Positions 47,321-57,663 of a DNA stretch of 64,000 bases are shown in pieces. The position numbers were made by a program, and so were the translations under genes. Position 1 is the first letter of the stretch, and each line of letters begins with the position of its first letter. Source of the DNA: Dastarcus helophoroides (lineage: Eukaryota > Arthropoda > Insecta > Coleoptera > Bothrideridae); NCBI GenBank assembly GCA_028583605.1, contig CM053325.1:43346987-43410986 (forward strand), in the 5' to 3' direction. A model generated the notes under the pieces. The model did not search any database. It was not told where the DNA came from and was given only the letters and a program-made list of their open reading frames with translations.

Positions 47321-48024
47321 CTTCAACGACTCAAAAACTCAGGCCGCGGTTTTCTCTAAGAAAACATCTTGGGATAAGGCAACAAACATAGTCCCGATGG
47401 AATTTAATCTGTCTATTCTAGGAATCAATTCAAGCACTAAATTTTCTTGGGATGATCTTGTGCGCGCTATTGCCAAGGCTGTCTCTCAGAAGCTAGGCTA
47501 CGTTTTAGAGCTAAAAAGTGCTTTACATCTCATCAGCTACTCGCACTATACAAAGCTCAAGTTAGGCCAACACTAGAAACTAACCTTATGTTTGGAGTTC
47601 AGTTCCAAAGCAGACTTTAGCTGTCTTGGATTCAATTTAAAGAAGAGCAATTCTCCTAATTGATGACGAAAGTTTGACCAATTCTTTCGAAAGACTAGAG
47701 CACAGGCGAAAGGTTGGTGATTTATCTCTTTTCTACAAGTACTTTCATGGAAGATGCTCACGGGAACTAACGGAGTTAATCCCCCCAAGGGTAAGATTTT
47801 TGAGGCATACAAGACAGTCGGAGGCAGTAAATTCCTGCGCGGTCCAGCTTAAAACCGTGAGGACTTCTGTCTACGGAGACCCTTTTGTCCATAGAACTTC
47901 CAAGCTATAAAACTCGTAACCGAACGGAATTTTCCCCAAAAATTACAACCTGTCCTTGTTTAAGAAGGCGGTTTATCGCCATCTATCCTTGCGAGTGGAT
48001 GGAACAAAAAAAAAGACAAAATGC

Positions 48025-49213
48025 CAGTGGCGGCTAGTGCTAAGGTATGCAGGTTTGCGCAACCCCCCCCCCCCAAAAATGTGCCGGGATAAAAAATAAA
48101 GTAATTGTTGTTTATTTTATTTATTAATATAACAGATTTATTATTACCAAACATAACTATAACGGATTCCCCCGGTTCGTTAGAATTTGGCGAAGTTGTT
48201 GGGTCCATGGTTTGCAGAGTTTGCAAGCTAGACTGCAAACTTTGCTTTCCACATATGCACCTGCGCCTTAACTCATATTTTGTTCGTTTAAATAATTGCC
48301 CATAAGCGAGCATTAGGTTGCACTTGTGGATGCAAACCAAATATCAACTCGCTATTTTAATTTGTTGTCGGCCAATGTTGTGAGCCGTGAAACACAAATA
48401 AAAATGAATTCAGTGCAAAGTTTAATTGCTGTAACCGATCTTTGTCGGAAAAATTGGAAATTAAGCGACTTGAACGACCTAATCCAGACTTAAATATTCT
48501 GCAGACGATGTTTAGTAAAAAGCGAAGTTTTAACAGAACTATGTAGTTCGCGAAGCTAAAGTATTATGCAACATTATTATCCGCCAAGCTAAAGAACGAT
48601 TCAGCTTCACTGGCCATTTAATTGCAGCAACCTTATTTTTTTCTCAAAAATTTAATCAATATAAAACCACTTTTCCCGAAAAGAGTTTTAAAGAAACCAC
48701 TAAGGTTTATCCATTTTTGGATTGAAATCGGCTTCAACAGTGAGCTTAGTAAATTTTTAGTGGAACTCTAAATGCTTTCAAAAATCTTTATAACTATCCC
48801 AATGGCTTCTCCTGAAGCAGAGGGTGCTTCTCCGCCCTGAAAAGAATTAACAACTTGTAAGAAATACATTATGCCAGGAAAAATTGTCCGCAGTAAAGGT
48901 GCTTTCCAGAGACTAGTGCTTTCCAAAGAAAAGGACTTAATCCAAGGAGTACCCGACGCCAATCAAAAATTATTAATAAATTTGCATCTGCCAAAGATCA
49001 TCGTATGGACTTCCGCTTTCAATAAGTGAATGTCTGATTTTTGTGCATATTATAAAAGGGAAATTTTAATAATATACTATACATGTATAACATATATCAT
49101 TTAAAATCCTAAATATCTCTTAATTCCAGATTAATTTAAAATTTCCAATTTCGGCACATTTTGGTAAGTGTCTCTTTGCAACCCCCAATTTTTTTAAGCA
49201 CCAGCCGCCACTG
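48025..49213. mobile_element. Decayed hAT transposon inserted in the LINE tail
   Basis: Terminal inverted repeats are CAGTGGCGGCTAGTGCTAAG and, inverted from the right, CAGTGGCGGCTGGTGCTTAA. An exact 8-bp target duplication CAAAATGC flanks it (48017-48024 and 49214-49221). On plus near 48610-48960 are pieces of hAT transposase in shifting frames: KSFKETTKVYPFLD, CFSALKRINNL (the usual SFSxLKRIKxYLR dimerisation block) and LSKEKDLI. A run of C at 48062-48073 lies near the left end. Confidence 0.88.
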
Positions 49214-49352
49214 CAAAATGCATTTGTTTCTACCACTCATTGTATTATGTCTATTTATAAAGACTCACCCGAAATTTGATATTTATTAAATCACTTTGGC
49301 AAATATCTTCGTTATTTATCAACCGATTAGGAAAATAATTTTGTTGTTGTTG
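49214..49352 (+). mobile_element. LINE copy 1, 3' tail after the hAT insertion
   Basis: Removing the hAT and one CAAAATGC copy joins the sequence smoothly. The tail ends GAAAATAATTTTGTTGTTGTTG, a TTG microsatellite typical of CR1/Jockey-type 3' ends, which marks the end of the LINE. Confidence 0.65.
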
Positions 49353-49518
49353 CATTCAGTAAAGAAAGATCTATCAAACGAAGTGTTGCAAAGGATACTT
49401 TGCTATTTGACTTTTTAAAGTTGTGGTTGTTAGTCATTAGGGCGAAGGGTAAAGAGAATTACATGTCAAAATGGCAACCCTATAACGAAAATATTTATGG
49501 CTGACCATTTTTTTGTAA

Positions 49519-50189
49519 TACAGAGTGACTCAAAATGTTTGATGCACGTATTTTAAGATCGTATTTTTAGGATCAAAATAAGACCTTTTCTTTATATAAA
49601 CATAGGTCCTAAAATACACTCCGTCATAGCTACAGCCACTGTAAATTCTGGAAGAAAAATCGATTATGTCAAATTGTGCCTACAATTATTGATCAAATCA
49701 CTTGAAAATTTGCAAGCTTCTCTTTTTCTAGGCCCTCTATTTATTTTTTGGTTCAAAAATACTGCAAATTTAGTTTTAGGGGAAACGACGGGACTAACAC
49801 TTGTTTTGGTTACAAAATTTTGCATTTTCACTGGAAAATTTTAAATTTAATTAAGATCGTCTTATTAACCGTGAAAAAATCTTAAATTCTGATCTCTTGG
49901 ATTTTTTGGTACAACTAACCGTTTTCAACTAAAGGAGAGTTTTATCAGAATATTCGTCATTTAAAATCTAACTCTAACTAAGCTTAGGGGACACTTTAGA
50001 TATTTTAGTAAAGTGCATTAATTATTTTGTAACAAATATTGAAACTGCCCCACGCTTCCTCCGCGATACAACCCTCCATTTTTCTGCACATAGGCTGCCG
50101 AACAGGATCACTGTACCTCGGAGGAGGCGCATTTAAGGACACATGTTTATAAAAAGAAAAACTCTTATTTTCACCCGAATAAAATGCTG
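49519..50189. mobile_element. Foldback/MITE family 1, copy 2
   Basis: Starts TACAGAGTGACTCAAAATG and follows copy 1 (9643-10264) through CATAGGTCCTAAAATACACT, AAAATCGATTATGTCAAATT and a terminal GGAGGAGGCGCATTTAAGGA. The last 70 bp or so of the right end are missing where repeat family 3 begins. Confidence 0.7.
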
Positions 50190-50315
50190 TTAGTATCCCT
50201 CTGAAGATGATCGCAATGAGCAATCTTTGTTGTGTTTTTAATCTTTTTTGGTTTCAGGGGACAAGTTTTGTATTTTAATTTTTGAAGATAACCAAGGACC
50301 AGTCCGTTCCACCCA
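50190..50315 (+). repeat. Dispersed repeat family 3, copy 2
   Basis: GTTAGTATCCCTCTGAAGAT is followed by TTTTTTGGTTTCAGGGGACA and GAAGATAACCAAGGACCAGT. It matches 39245-39395 inverted, and its first 20 bases match 36779-36798. GACCAGTCCGTTCAACC at about 56585 may be a fourth piece. Confidence 0.6.
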
Positions 50316-50785
50316 ATTTTGTAATATCTCAATGATCAGGTAATAAAAGCAACTGATTCCAAAGACATGAATGGTTTATTAAACAAAATGTACCAACATT
50401 TTGAGATGTCCCAAACTTTTGCTGCAGTCCCAAATTTATCTCGGTAAATTTTTATAATATTATGTTAGCTCCTAAAGAATAGAAAAGGCTGAAAATCAAT
50501 ACATTCTGAACACGTTCCAAAGTATTACAAAAAATGTAGTATAAGTATAAATATATCCAGAAATACGAAAACAAACTACACTGAATAAAATTACACAGAA
50601 TGATTTACTTATCGCACTTTGCACAAGTAAATCAACAATCTACAAATTATTCGTTCAAGCGAAAGGAGGGCTGGTCGTTTATCTTAATAATGAAATCGAA
50701 ACTCCGAAAAATTTTAAAATTAAATTTAAAATTCTGGTTGAAAATTTGAAATTTTGTGTGAAATGTATATCGAGTTCATAGCTAT

Positions 50786-50906
50786 CAATGTAACGAGATT
50801 ATTATGCGATTTATAATAATCGAGGACGTTGCCAGACGACTCGGCTAACGCCTGGTCGCCTGGCTACGTCCGAGATTGTTTAAATCGCTAATAATCGAAT
50901 TGCATT
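50786..50906. repeat. GC-rich 120-bp hairpin
   Basis: Arms CGAGATTATTATGCGATTTA / TAAATCGCTAATAATCGA and GGACGTTGCCAGACGAC / GGTCGCCTGGCTACGTCC are inverted over about 55 bp each around a short GCTAACGC loop. It is strikingly GC-rich for this window. Could be a tiny foldback element or a structured RNA. Confidence 0.6.
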
Positions 50907-50909
50907 CAA

Positions 50910-53900
50910 AGCTTTATCGTATCGTCGACAACGATGACATAAAAAAATCGACACACTTTTAAAATGAAATTTGTATTTCGGGTACATATTATGGTAGGCA
51001 ATTAACGTATTATAATTGTAACTGTATTATGTGCTACTAAGTTATTATAAAGCTACTATAATATTATGAGGGTAATAATTAACTTAAAAAACACTTAATT
51101 TTTAATGATCCAATAAAAAAAAATTTTTATCTTTTTTCGGAAATTGAAGTTGAAATTTGAAATTTTTAAGTGAAGGTCGAAATTTCGAGTTTCAAGTTAA
51201 AATTTCATAAAAAATTTGAAATATCAAAGTGTTTTTGAAAGTTTCATCTTCAAATCCACCCTCCTGTAAAGGCTGGTGCTTTTTTTAATGGTTTCTTTGG
51301 TATATTTGAAGTAAATTTGTTTAAAGAAAATGGTCCAAAATATTTTGACCAGAAGAAAACACTAGTTAAGCACAGAATTTGAAATTATTAGTTTTCCTCG
51401 CGAGCTGTGAAACTGCGGCATGCCTGGTTTTTTGATAAGGATATTTTTACTATAAATGGTCTTTATGCAACCAAAATTTAGCTTTTTCTTTTACACTGAA
51501 AATGTAGGTAAGGTAAAATTGGTAATACAAAAGTAATACATGCCAGACGAAATAAAATGTTAAATAATTTTGCATTTGAGATTCCAATCATCATCATTTA
51601 AACCAATATAATTTGCAGTAACTTTGAAATATGTTGCCACATAAATATAAATACAATTTCTGTAAACGCTTCTGATGCAATTTCTAGAAGACAATAGCGT
51701 TCTTATTATTCCTAATACGCCCACCCGACAAAAGAGACTGTTTAAGTGAAGTATTCAAATTTCGTACCATTAGTTCAATTATCAAATTCATTGTATTGAA
51801 TAATAATCTGATAAGGTATTTTCTCAAATTAAAAATACAATTACGAACTCCGTTGTCAGGCAATGTTAACACAATTTGTTAAGTAAGGATGTCGAAATAC
51901 AAAAATTGAGTTCAACTAAGCTGATATCGTGAAAATATTGCCGGCTTTCCGCCTAAAAAACGTACATAAAACAATTATTGTCTCAACGTTGAGAAACGTA
52001 ATTAGCACGAGAGTAGGTACATTGTATAAGTACAGAGTTGAAAGAAAACGAAATATTTTAACTTTTTATTACTATGTTAGTTTCAGATCAGTCTGAAGAT
52101 TGCCAGCTAAATTAATTTTGTTTTTATCGATGGCTGACTGATTATCTAATTACATATTTTACGCCAGCTTGTTCATGTTCTTTCAGCGAATTATGGTTTA
52201 GGATTTCTATAGTAATTTTAACTAAGAATAGTTCTCTATTTGAAGGTGTTCATCTTCAATACATAGATTTTTGTTAAAAATGGGTATCTATCCATGAAAC
52301 TCGATATCTTTTTAAGTTCTAGTTCCATTCAAATTCGGTGCTTACCTATTAATAAAAGAGTGAATCCCCTACCAACAAAGGTATATTTTAGAAATCATAA
52401 TTAGATTGCACGGTTAAAGGTAATATATAATTGTGTACTTCCTGCCAAAATAATAGTCGGAATTGCATTCACTATTAGACTGTGTTTATGGGCTATGTTG
52501 ACCTACTAACTGCCTTGAAAGATCTCCCCAAGAAATTGCATTTGTTCTAGATGTAACATTGGACCAATTGCTTTCAACGAAAATATACAATTATGCAGTC
52601 GTACTTATATTTTTATTGTATGTCATCTTACAGCCTTAGTTATTTTATACTGACGGACCCCCACGGCGGGATTTAAATGAAGAATGATCGTCTTTCGTGA
52701 CTTTACTGTGTAAATTAAGAAGATATTCAAACTTCTCTTAAGAACTTTTGGCATAATCAACAACCTTAATAACTTTTTATAGGAAAAAAGTTCAGAGAAA
52801 AGGGATATGTAGTAATTTGATCTATCGTGGAATTCAAGTTAATTTTTTCACAATAAAACTAGAATTCTCTGTAATTTTACCAAAATACCAGCAGGGTGTA
52901 GGTCGCACAATATACAATGTACTCCATCTTGGGACACACTGTATGTATTTAAGTTGTCAGAAAAGACAGTCACATCAGTTAAAATAATTTTGGAAAATTG
53001 CACTACACACAATCACTTCAAGAAAAAGTTGAAGCAGGTTTAATGTTCCCGTTAGTTATGTAAAAATTTCAATATGTCACGCAATATTTTTAAATTAACA
53101 TAGGAGAAGTGTCACATCAGCCAAAATTAATGATGAAAATATCAGAAAAAAAATCCGAAACCAAAATATTTATTGTTTACCAATATCATTTTCTAATTTG
53201 GGCATGGCTAGCAAGTGGAGGGCTGAGGGGGAAACACGTAAATAACTATCAAGGGTTTTTCGCCTCAACCGGAAGTCCATTAGAATTTTGGTTGACATTT
53301 TAAAATCCCAATAACATTTCGCTATCTCAAGAAATTTTACAACTCGTACAAAAAAAATTAGTAAAAACGTGTACAGGAGTTCCGCAAAGAATGGGACCGT
53401 GCAATATCATAGGAACAAAAGATGATTAAGAAAATGAAAAAATATTATGTTAAATTTTACCACGTGGGATACATTTACAAAAATTTTAATTTTCTTTTTT
53501 CATCAGTAAGTGGCACCGTAGTAAAATTTTTTAAAATGGGATTCCATTTTTTATTGCATATTTGGATTCTTTGTAACTTTCCTGACAAGCTTTATAAAAT
53601 ATCTATATACTAGCCTAAAACCAATAATTTTCACGAAATAAAATATTTCTCGAATTGAACTCAACATTTGGATTACGTGAATAAGAGTTATGTAATATTA
53701 ACATTAAGAAAAAAATAAAAATAACAAACTAGTAATACACTTTACAATTAATGTTCAAAGACTGTGTTCCATTATTTAATGCGCATTGTTCATTTTTCTT
53801 GATTAATATAAAGCCAGTTATCGCTTTTGAAATTTGTGGGGAAAATTCAAAAGGTGCAAGTCTAATTTTGCTTTGCAACTGGCGAATATCTAATGAGACC

Positions 53901-55650
53901 GTTTGTACTTATCTAACCTATTTAAGAAACTGTTCATAACATGACTGTTAAGGACAAGACAACTATCTTGCTAAAAGGGTAAATTATATCTTAAAGAAGA
54001 AGAGGAAGCTCATTCGAGAGAAAATATATAGATGGTTTACTTGTTAAGGCACCATCGTAAAAATATGGACCAGTTAGTCCTTTTTGACTCTGATTCCATG
54101 ATCTACCAATTTTGCGTTTAATTCGGAAAATATTTGATTAGAAACTATGGAAATTGTTAAGAATCTAAATATGCAAAAATGACATCTCATTTAAAAAATT
54201 CAATACTATGACAGAGCGATGAACAGAGAAAATTAACATTTTTTATTTACAGATATGCCCCCATATGATTAAACATCATATTTTGGCATTGTTTAAATTG
54301 GTCTTTGTTCCTTAGGTATTTTACTGCCCCATTTCTCACTGAACACTCTGTCTAGTTACCTTTTTTACACAGAATTATAAAGTCTGCAAATTATGTAATA
54401 AATATTTTTGTTTTGTGATAATATATTCTGTTTGAAAGAACAAATTGTTGTGATGTTTAACGATAAATTAAATTGCTAGCTCGGTTGAATTTGTCTGAAA
54501 AAATAGCCTTAAATTTACTCTAGAAAATACTATACATTTTAGTGGAAGTTTTATCAAAATCGTTTTAACTATTTACCAGAGTAGTTCAGACAAAAACAGG
54601 TAGGCAGACAAAAATTCCGAATATATCTGTGCGGGTGTTTATAAGATAGGTAAAAACAAATGAGCTTACACAAAGACAGCTATTTTCAAATTACATCATT
54701 TCAATGTTATTAATATAGGTTCAGTTTTATTATCGTAACTTGGATGTATATTAATCATTTTGACGTAAAACCTCTAAATAAATGATAATAAGGACTTTCA
54801 AGACCCCGGACAGGAACTACTAAAAATGGACACTTGACCATTCTTGACACGGTTAGGAAGAAGTGTATGTGTATTATATATTTTAAAAACTTTAGAAATG
54901 AAATATTTTCTACTCTATTTGTGCGTCTTAATTTCGAATATGGTAGCTTGTTATTTATTGCATTTATTTTTAATGACCTTTAAACAATGAAAGAAACAAC
55001 TTTTAGATTTAAGTAATTGATGGAATTTGTATTCTTTTGATAAAACAATGGGGTCATGACTGATTCGCAGCTATTTAACTAATTATGTATCTCTTGATGG
55101 ACGTTCAAAGAAAAAAAAGAGCTTATTATCTGGTAGAACAAACGTGAATTGTAAATGATTACAATTACTTTATTGTTTAATCGCTTTCTTCTCAGCTGTT
55201 TAACTCACAATTATTATATTTTCCTTTTAATTTTTCTGATAATTCACATCATATTAAATTATTGAATTAATCATGAAAACGTTATAATTGAATAGTCATC
55301 ATAATTAATCGGCTTTTTTTTTAGTTGCACCAAGTTTTCTACTAAGGTGGGAATAGAATTTTCTGGGAAAAGACCAAAGAGACACTTTACTTCTTTGTTC
55401 CAATGTTAATTAGTAAAAATAAAACTTTGTTGGTTTGTCACTCTGGAACCGTTCAAGTTTGAAGGTTTTTATCAAAGATATAAGCCCTGCTAGAGGGGGA
55501 ACAATGTTAGCATTGCTCATTCTAGAGTAATGCTGATACAATGTGTTCCTAAACAAAATAGGTATTTTGTTAAAATTTTCAGTTTTAATACGATATTCTT
55601 TCATACCGATGTAAAAAAATCGAAATTTGAGGCAAAAAATTATAATAGTT
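50910..55650. other. Long stretch with no recognised gene
   Basis: AT-rich sequence. I see no conserved reading frame, structural RNA or terminal repeat pair that I can support. TCAGTCTGAAGATTGCCAGC at 52086 echoes the CTGAAGAT motif. GTACAGGAGTTCCGCAAAGA at about 53372 resembles the TACAGGGT foldback end at 42612. Confidence 0.5.
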
Positions 55651-55655
55651 ATTTA

Positions 55656-55772
55656 TGATACAAGTGTTAAAAGTGACATTTTATTTTGTGAGAGGGGAGT
55701 ATTGCGGAACGAGCGTAGCGAGTGGAGCAACCCCACGAACAAAATAAAATCACTTTTAACAAGTGTATCATA
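55656..55772. mobile_element. Short inverted-repeat element with GC-rich core
   Basis: Arms ATGATACAAGTGTTAAAAGT and, on the right, ACTTTTAACAAGTGTATCAT are inverted, extending into ATTTTATTTTGT / ACAAAATAAAAT. The core GGAACGAGCGTAGCGAGTGG is a compound GC-rich motif. A fragment of a similar sequence occurs at 57590-57630. Confidence 0.65.
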
Positions 55773-56934
55773 CAATATTTTTTGTAAAACTGTTAAATTA
55801 AAAGAGAAAATGCTGTCCCTAGGGTTGAATTTTAGATTTATTGTTTGCGTGTTGAATTTGACATTTACATCTGACAATCAAGTCAGGTATTGGATAGAGT
55901 GTAACTAAGTAAAACAATTGTAAGTTGTTTAATGTTAATTAGTAACCACAATTGAACCTGTCCTAAAATATTGTAGATTTTATGGCTAATAAACATGAAT
56001 TTTGAAGAAAAGATTGGAAATTAAAGCAATTTTATTATTCCATCTGATGTTGAAGAAACAGCAAATACATCAACTGAGATTTATTGCTCCAGAAATCGGG
56101 ACAAAAATATGATGGTATGAAATAAAGAATCTAGCGGATAACTTCACTAAAAATATATTTTTGGTTTACGCCGAAGGAAATTCTAAGTTATGGAATCTCT
56201 CTATGATAAAAGCTAGTTTTTAAATCAAACTAGGATATAAGCAAGTATTAAAACCAGCGTACAAGATTTTTTTGAATGAAGCTCCAGACACCAAATATGC
56301 AGTAAAAAGTTGCGTCAGTTTTTGGATTATTTGGAGTCTGTGGCTCTCAAGAATTTTGTAAATTAACACTGGATGATATTGAAAAATCTTTGTTTTATAT
56401 TATGAAGACTAAAAGCAACATCCGTCTTGGTTTTTGCACGGATTACTTTGCATAAATACCTCTGCAATTACTTCTCAGGAAAACAAATAAGTAACCGTTC
56501 AGATTGTAATAGTAATATTAATATTATAAATAAATAATTTATAACTATTTTGAATGTTTTAATGTTTGGAAACACAATATTGTTGGACCAGTCCGTTCAA
56601 CCAAAAAAAAATATCTTTCTAATTTTACCAGTACAGCTTTCTATTTTATTTTTTTTCAATTTATTTAACATTTCTTCGGCCCAGTTTGGAAATATTTAAA
56701 TTTTTTTATGGTTTGTTGACAATTTTCTAAACAATTTTTGAAATGCGACTGCGTGATATTTAAATTTATTGAAAACGTCACTTCATGACAGTTTACAAAT
56801 TAAGAGGTTAGTTTATCTTACATAGAATAGGAATAATGAAAAATAGGAGACCAAAAATTAGATGTGGAAAAAATAAAAATTTTTGTTTTTTTGATAAATT
56901 AGGAAAATATAAAAAATACATAAAAAAGGTTGTA
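55773..56934. other. Unassigned, possible decayed coding sequence at 56060-56480
   Basis: Between 56060 and 56480 on plus, translated stretches such as LADNFTKNIFLVYAEGNSKL and LKPAYKIFLNEAPDTKYAV have protein-like composition but are broken by stops. I do not recognise the family. The rest is AT-rich. Confidence 0.4.
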
Positions 56935-56981
56935 GCACTGGACATCGATGTTTCGCTCTCATTTGAGCTCGTCAGCAGTGC
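56935..56981 (-). ncRNA. Hammerhead ribozyme (type I, minimal stem III)
   Basis: On the minus strand: stem I strand GCACUG (56981-56976); core CUGACGA (56975-56969); stem II GCUC-AAAUGA-GAGC (56968-56955); core GAAA (56954-56951); stem III ACAU-CG-AUGU (56951-56942); cleavage nucleotide C at 56941 in a GUC triplet; stem I return CAGUGC (56940-56935), pairing six of six. A two-base loop on stem III is typical of the minimal retroelement hammerheads. No RT fragment is seen next to it, so it may belong to a solo PLE terminal piece or to a small non-autonomous retroelement. Confidence 0.87.
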
Positions 56982-57285
56982 ATAACATGGAAGGGGAACA
57001 ATGAGGAAGAAATACTTAAAAATAAAAAATTTTTAAAACATAAAAAAGAAAAATCAAGAAAATTTTAACATGAATAGACGTTTCATCATCAATTTACTGT
57101 GTTAAAAATTTACTGTGTTAAAAATTTAAATACTTGAAGCCCGATCCACAAGAAACAACTACTCCGAGGGCTAATACCCCTTCCGGCATTGAACTACACT
57201 TGTGGGTCGAACTTACATGCTCTTGGTGACTCCTGTTCCTAACCATGAAGAATATTTCTATTTTATATTGCATATTGCTATATAT
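56982..57285. other. Sequence beside the ribozyme, family unknown
   Basis: On the minus strand this is the 5' side of the ribozyme. It has a moderately GC-rich segment at 57135-57240 with GTTCGACCCACAAGTG and GTTTCTTGTGGATCGG, which can pair partly with each other. Possibly part of the same retroelement as the ribozyme. Confidence 0.4.
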
Positions 57286-57482
57286 CAGTGTTTCCTAAAC
57301 AATGGGTCACAACCCTGCAGCGGACCACAAAAATAAAATACCAGGCTGCAGAATTGTCTTCATACTCACAAATGATTAGTTCTTTCCAGCATTAAGATAT
57401 AATTAAAACATCTTTTAGTGGGTGGCGAAGGGAAAATATTAAAAACAACCGGGTTAGGGCAAAAAAAGTTTGGGAAACACTG
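57286..57482. mobile_element. hAT MITE, 197 bp
   Basis: Ends CAGTGTTTCCTAAAC and, inverted, CAGTGTTTCCCAAAC, with flanking 8-mers CTATATAT (57278-57285) and CTATATTT (57483-57490) matching 7 of 8. The interior holds a GGGTCACAACCC stretch. Non-coding. Confidence 0.78.
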
Positions 57483-57490
57483 CTATATTT

Positions 57491-57539
57491 ACTTTTAACA
57501 CTAGTGCGAAAAAAACTTTTTCGCACTAGTGTTAAAAGT
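57491..57539. repeat. Perfect 49-bp palindromic hairpin
   Basis: ACTTTTAACACTAGTGCGAA plus AAA on the left is exactly the inverse of the right arm, with a 3-nt centre. A second small hairpin TTTTTAGTTCA/TGAACTAAAAA follows at 57571-57600. Part of a palindromic repeat related to 55656-55772. Confidence 0.8.
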
Positions 57540-57663
57540 GTTTTTGTCACGTGTCATTATAAAAGTCAATTTTTAGTTCACTTATCAATGAACTAAAAAT
57601 GTCACTTTTAATAACAGTTTTACAAAAAACATTTTTTTTTAACTTCAATTCACTCGCAAGCGA

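Larger units (their letters stand above)
45060..48016 (+). mobile_element. CR1/Jockey-group LINE copy 1, 5' part (before the hAT insertion)
   Basis: A decayed LINE with an endonuclease and a reverse transcriptase in order, followed by C-terminal LINE sequence. Its 3' tail resumes after the hAT insertion and ends in a TTG microsatellite at 49352. A related 5'-truncated copy lies inverted at 57664-59395. Confidence 0.8.

Noticed and set aside
53372..53410. Another TACAGGGT-type foldback end (GTACAGGAGTTCCGCAAAGA)
   Set aside because: Only a partial match to the end at 42612 and no inverted partner was found.
57135..57240. tRNA-derived SINE, from a GTTCGACCC B-box-like match on the minus strand
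   Set aside because: No matching A box at the right distance and no cloverleaf could be drawn.
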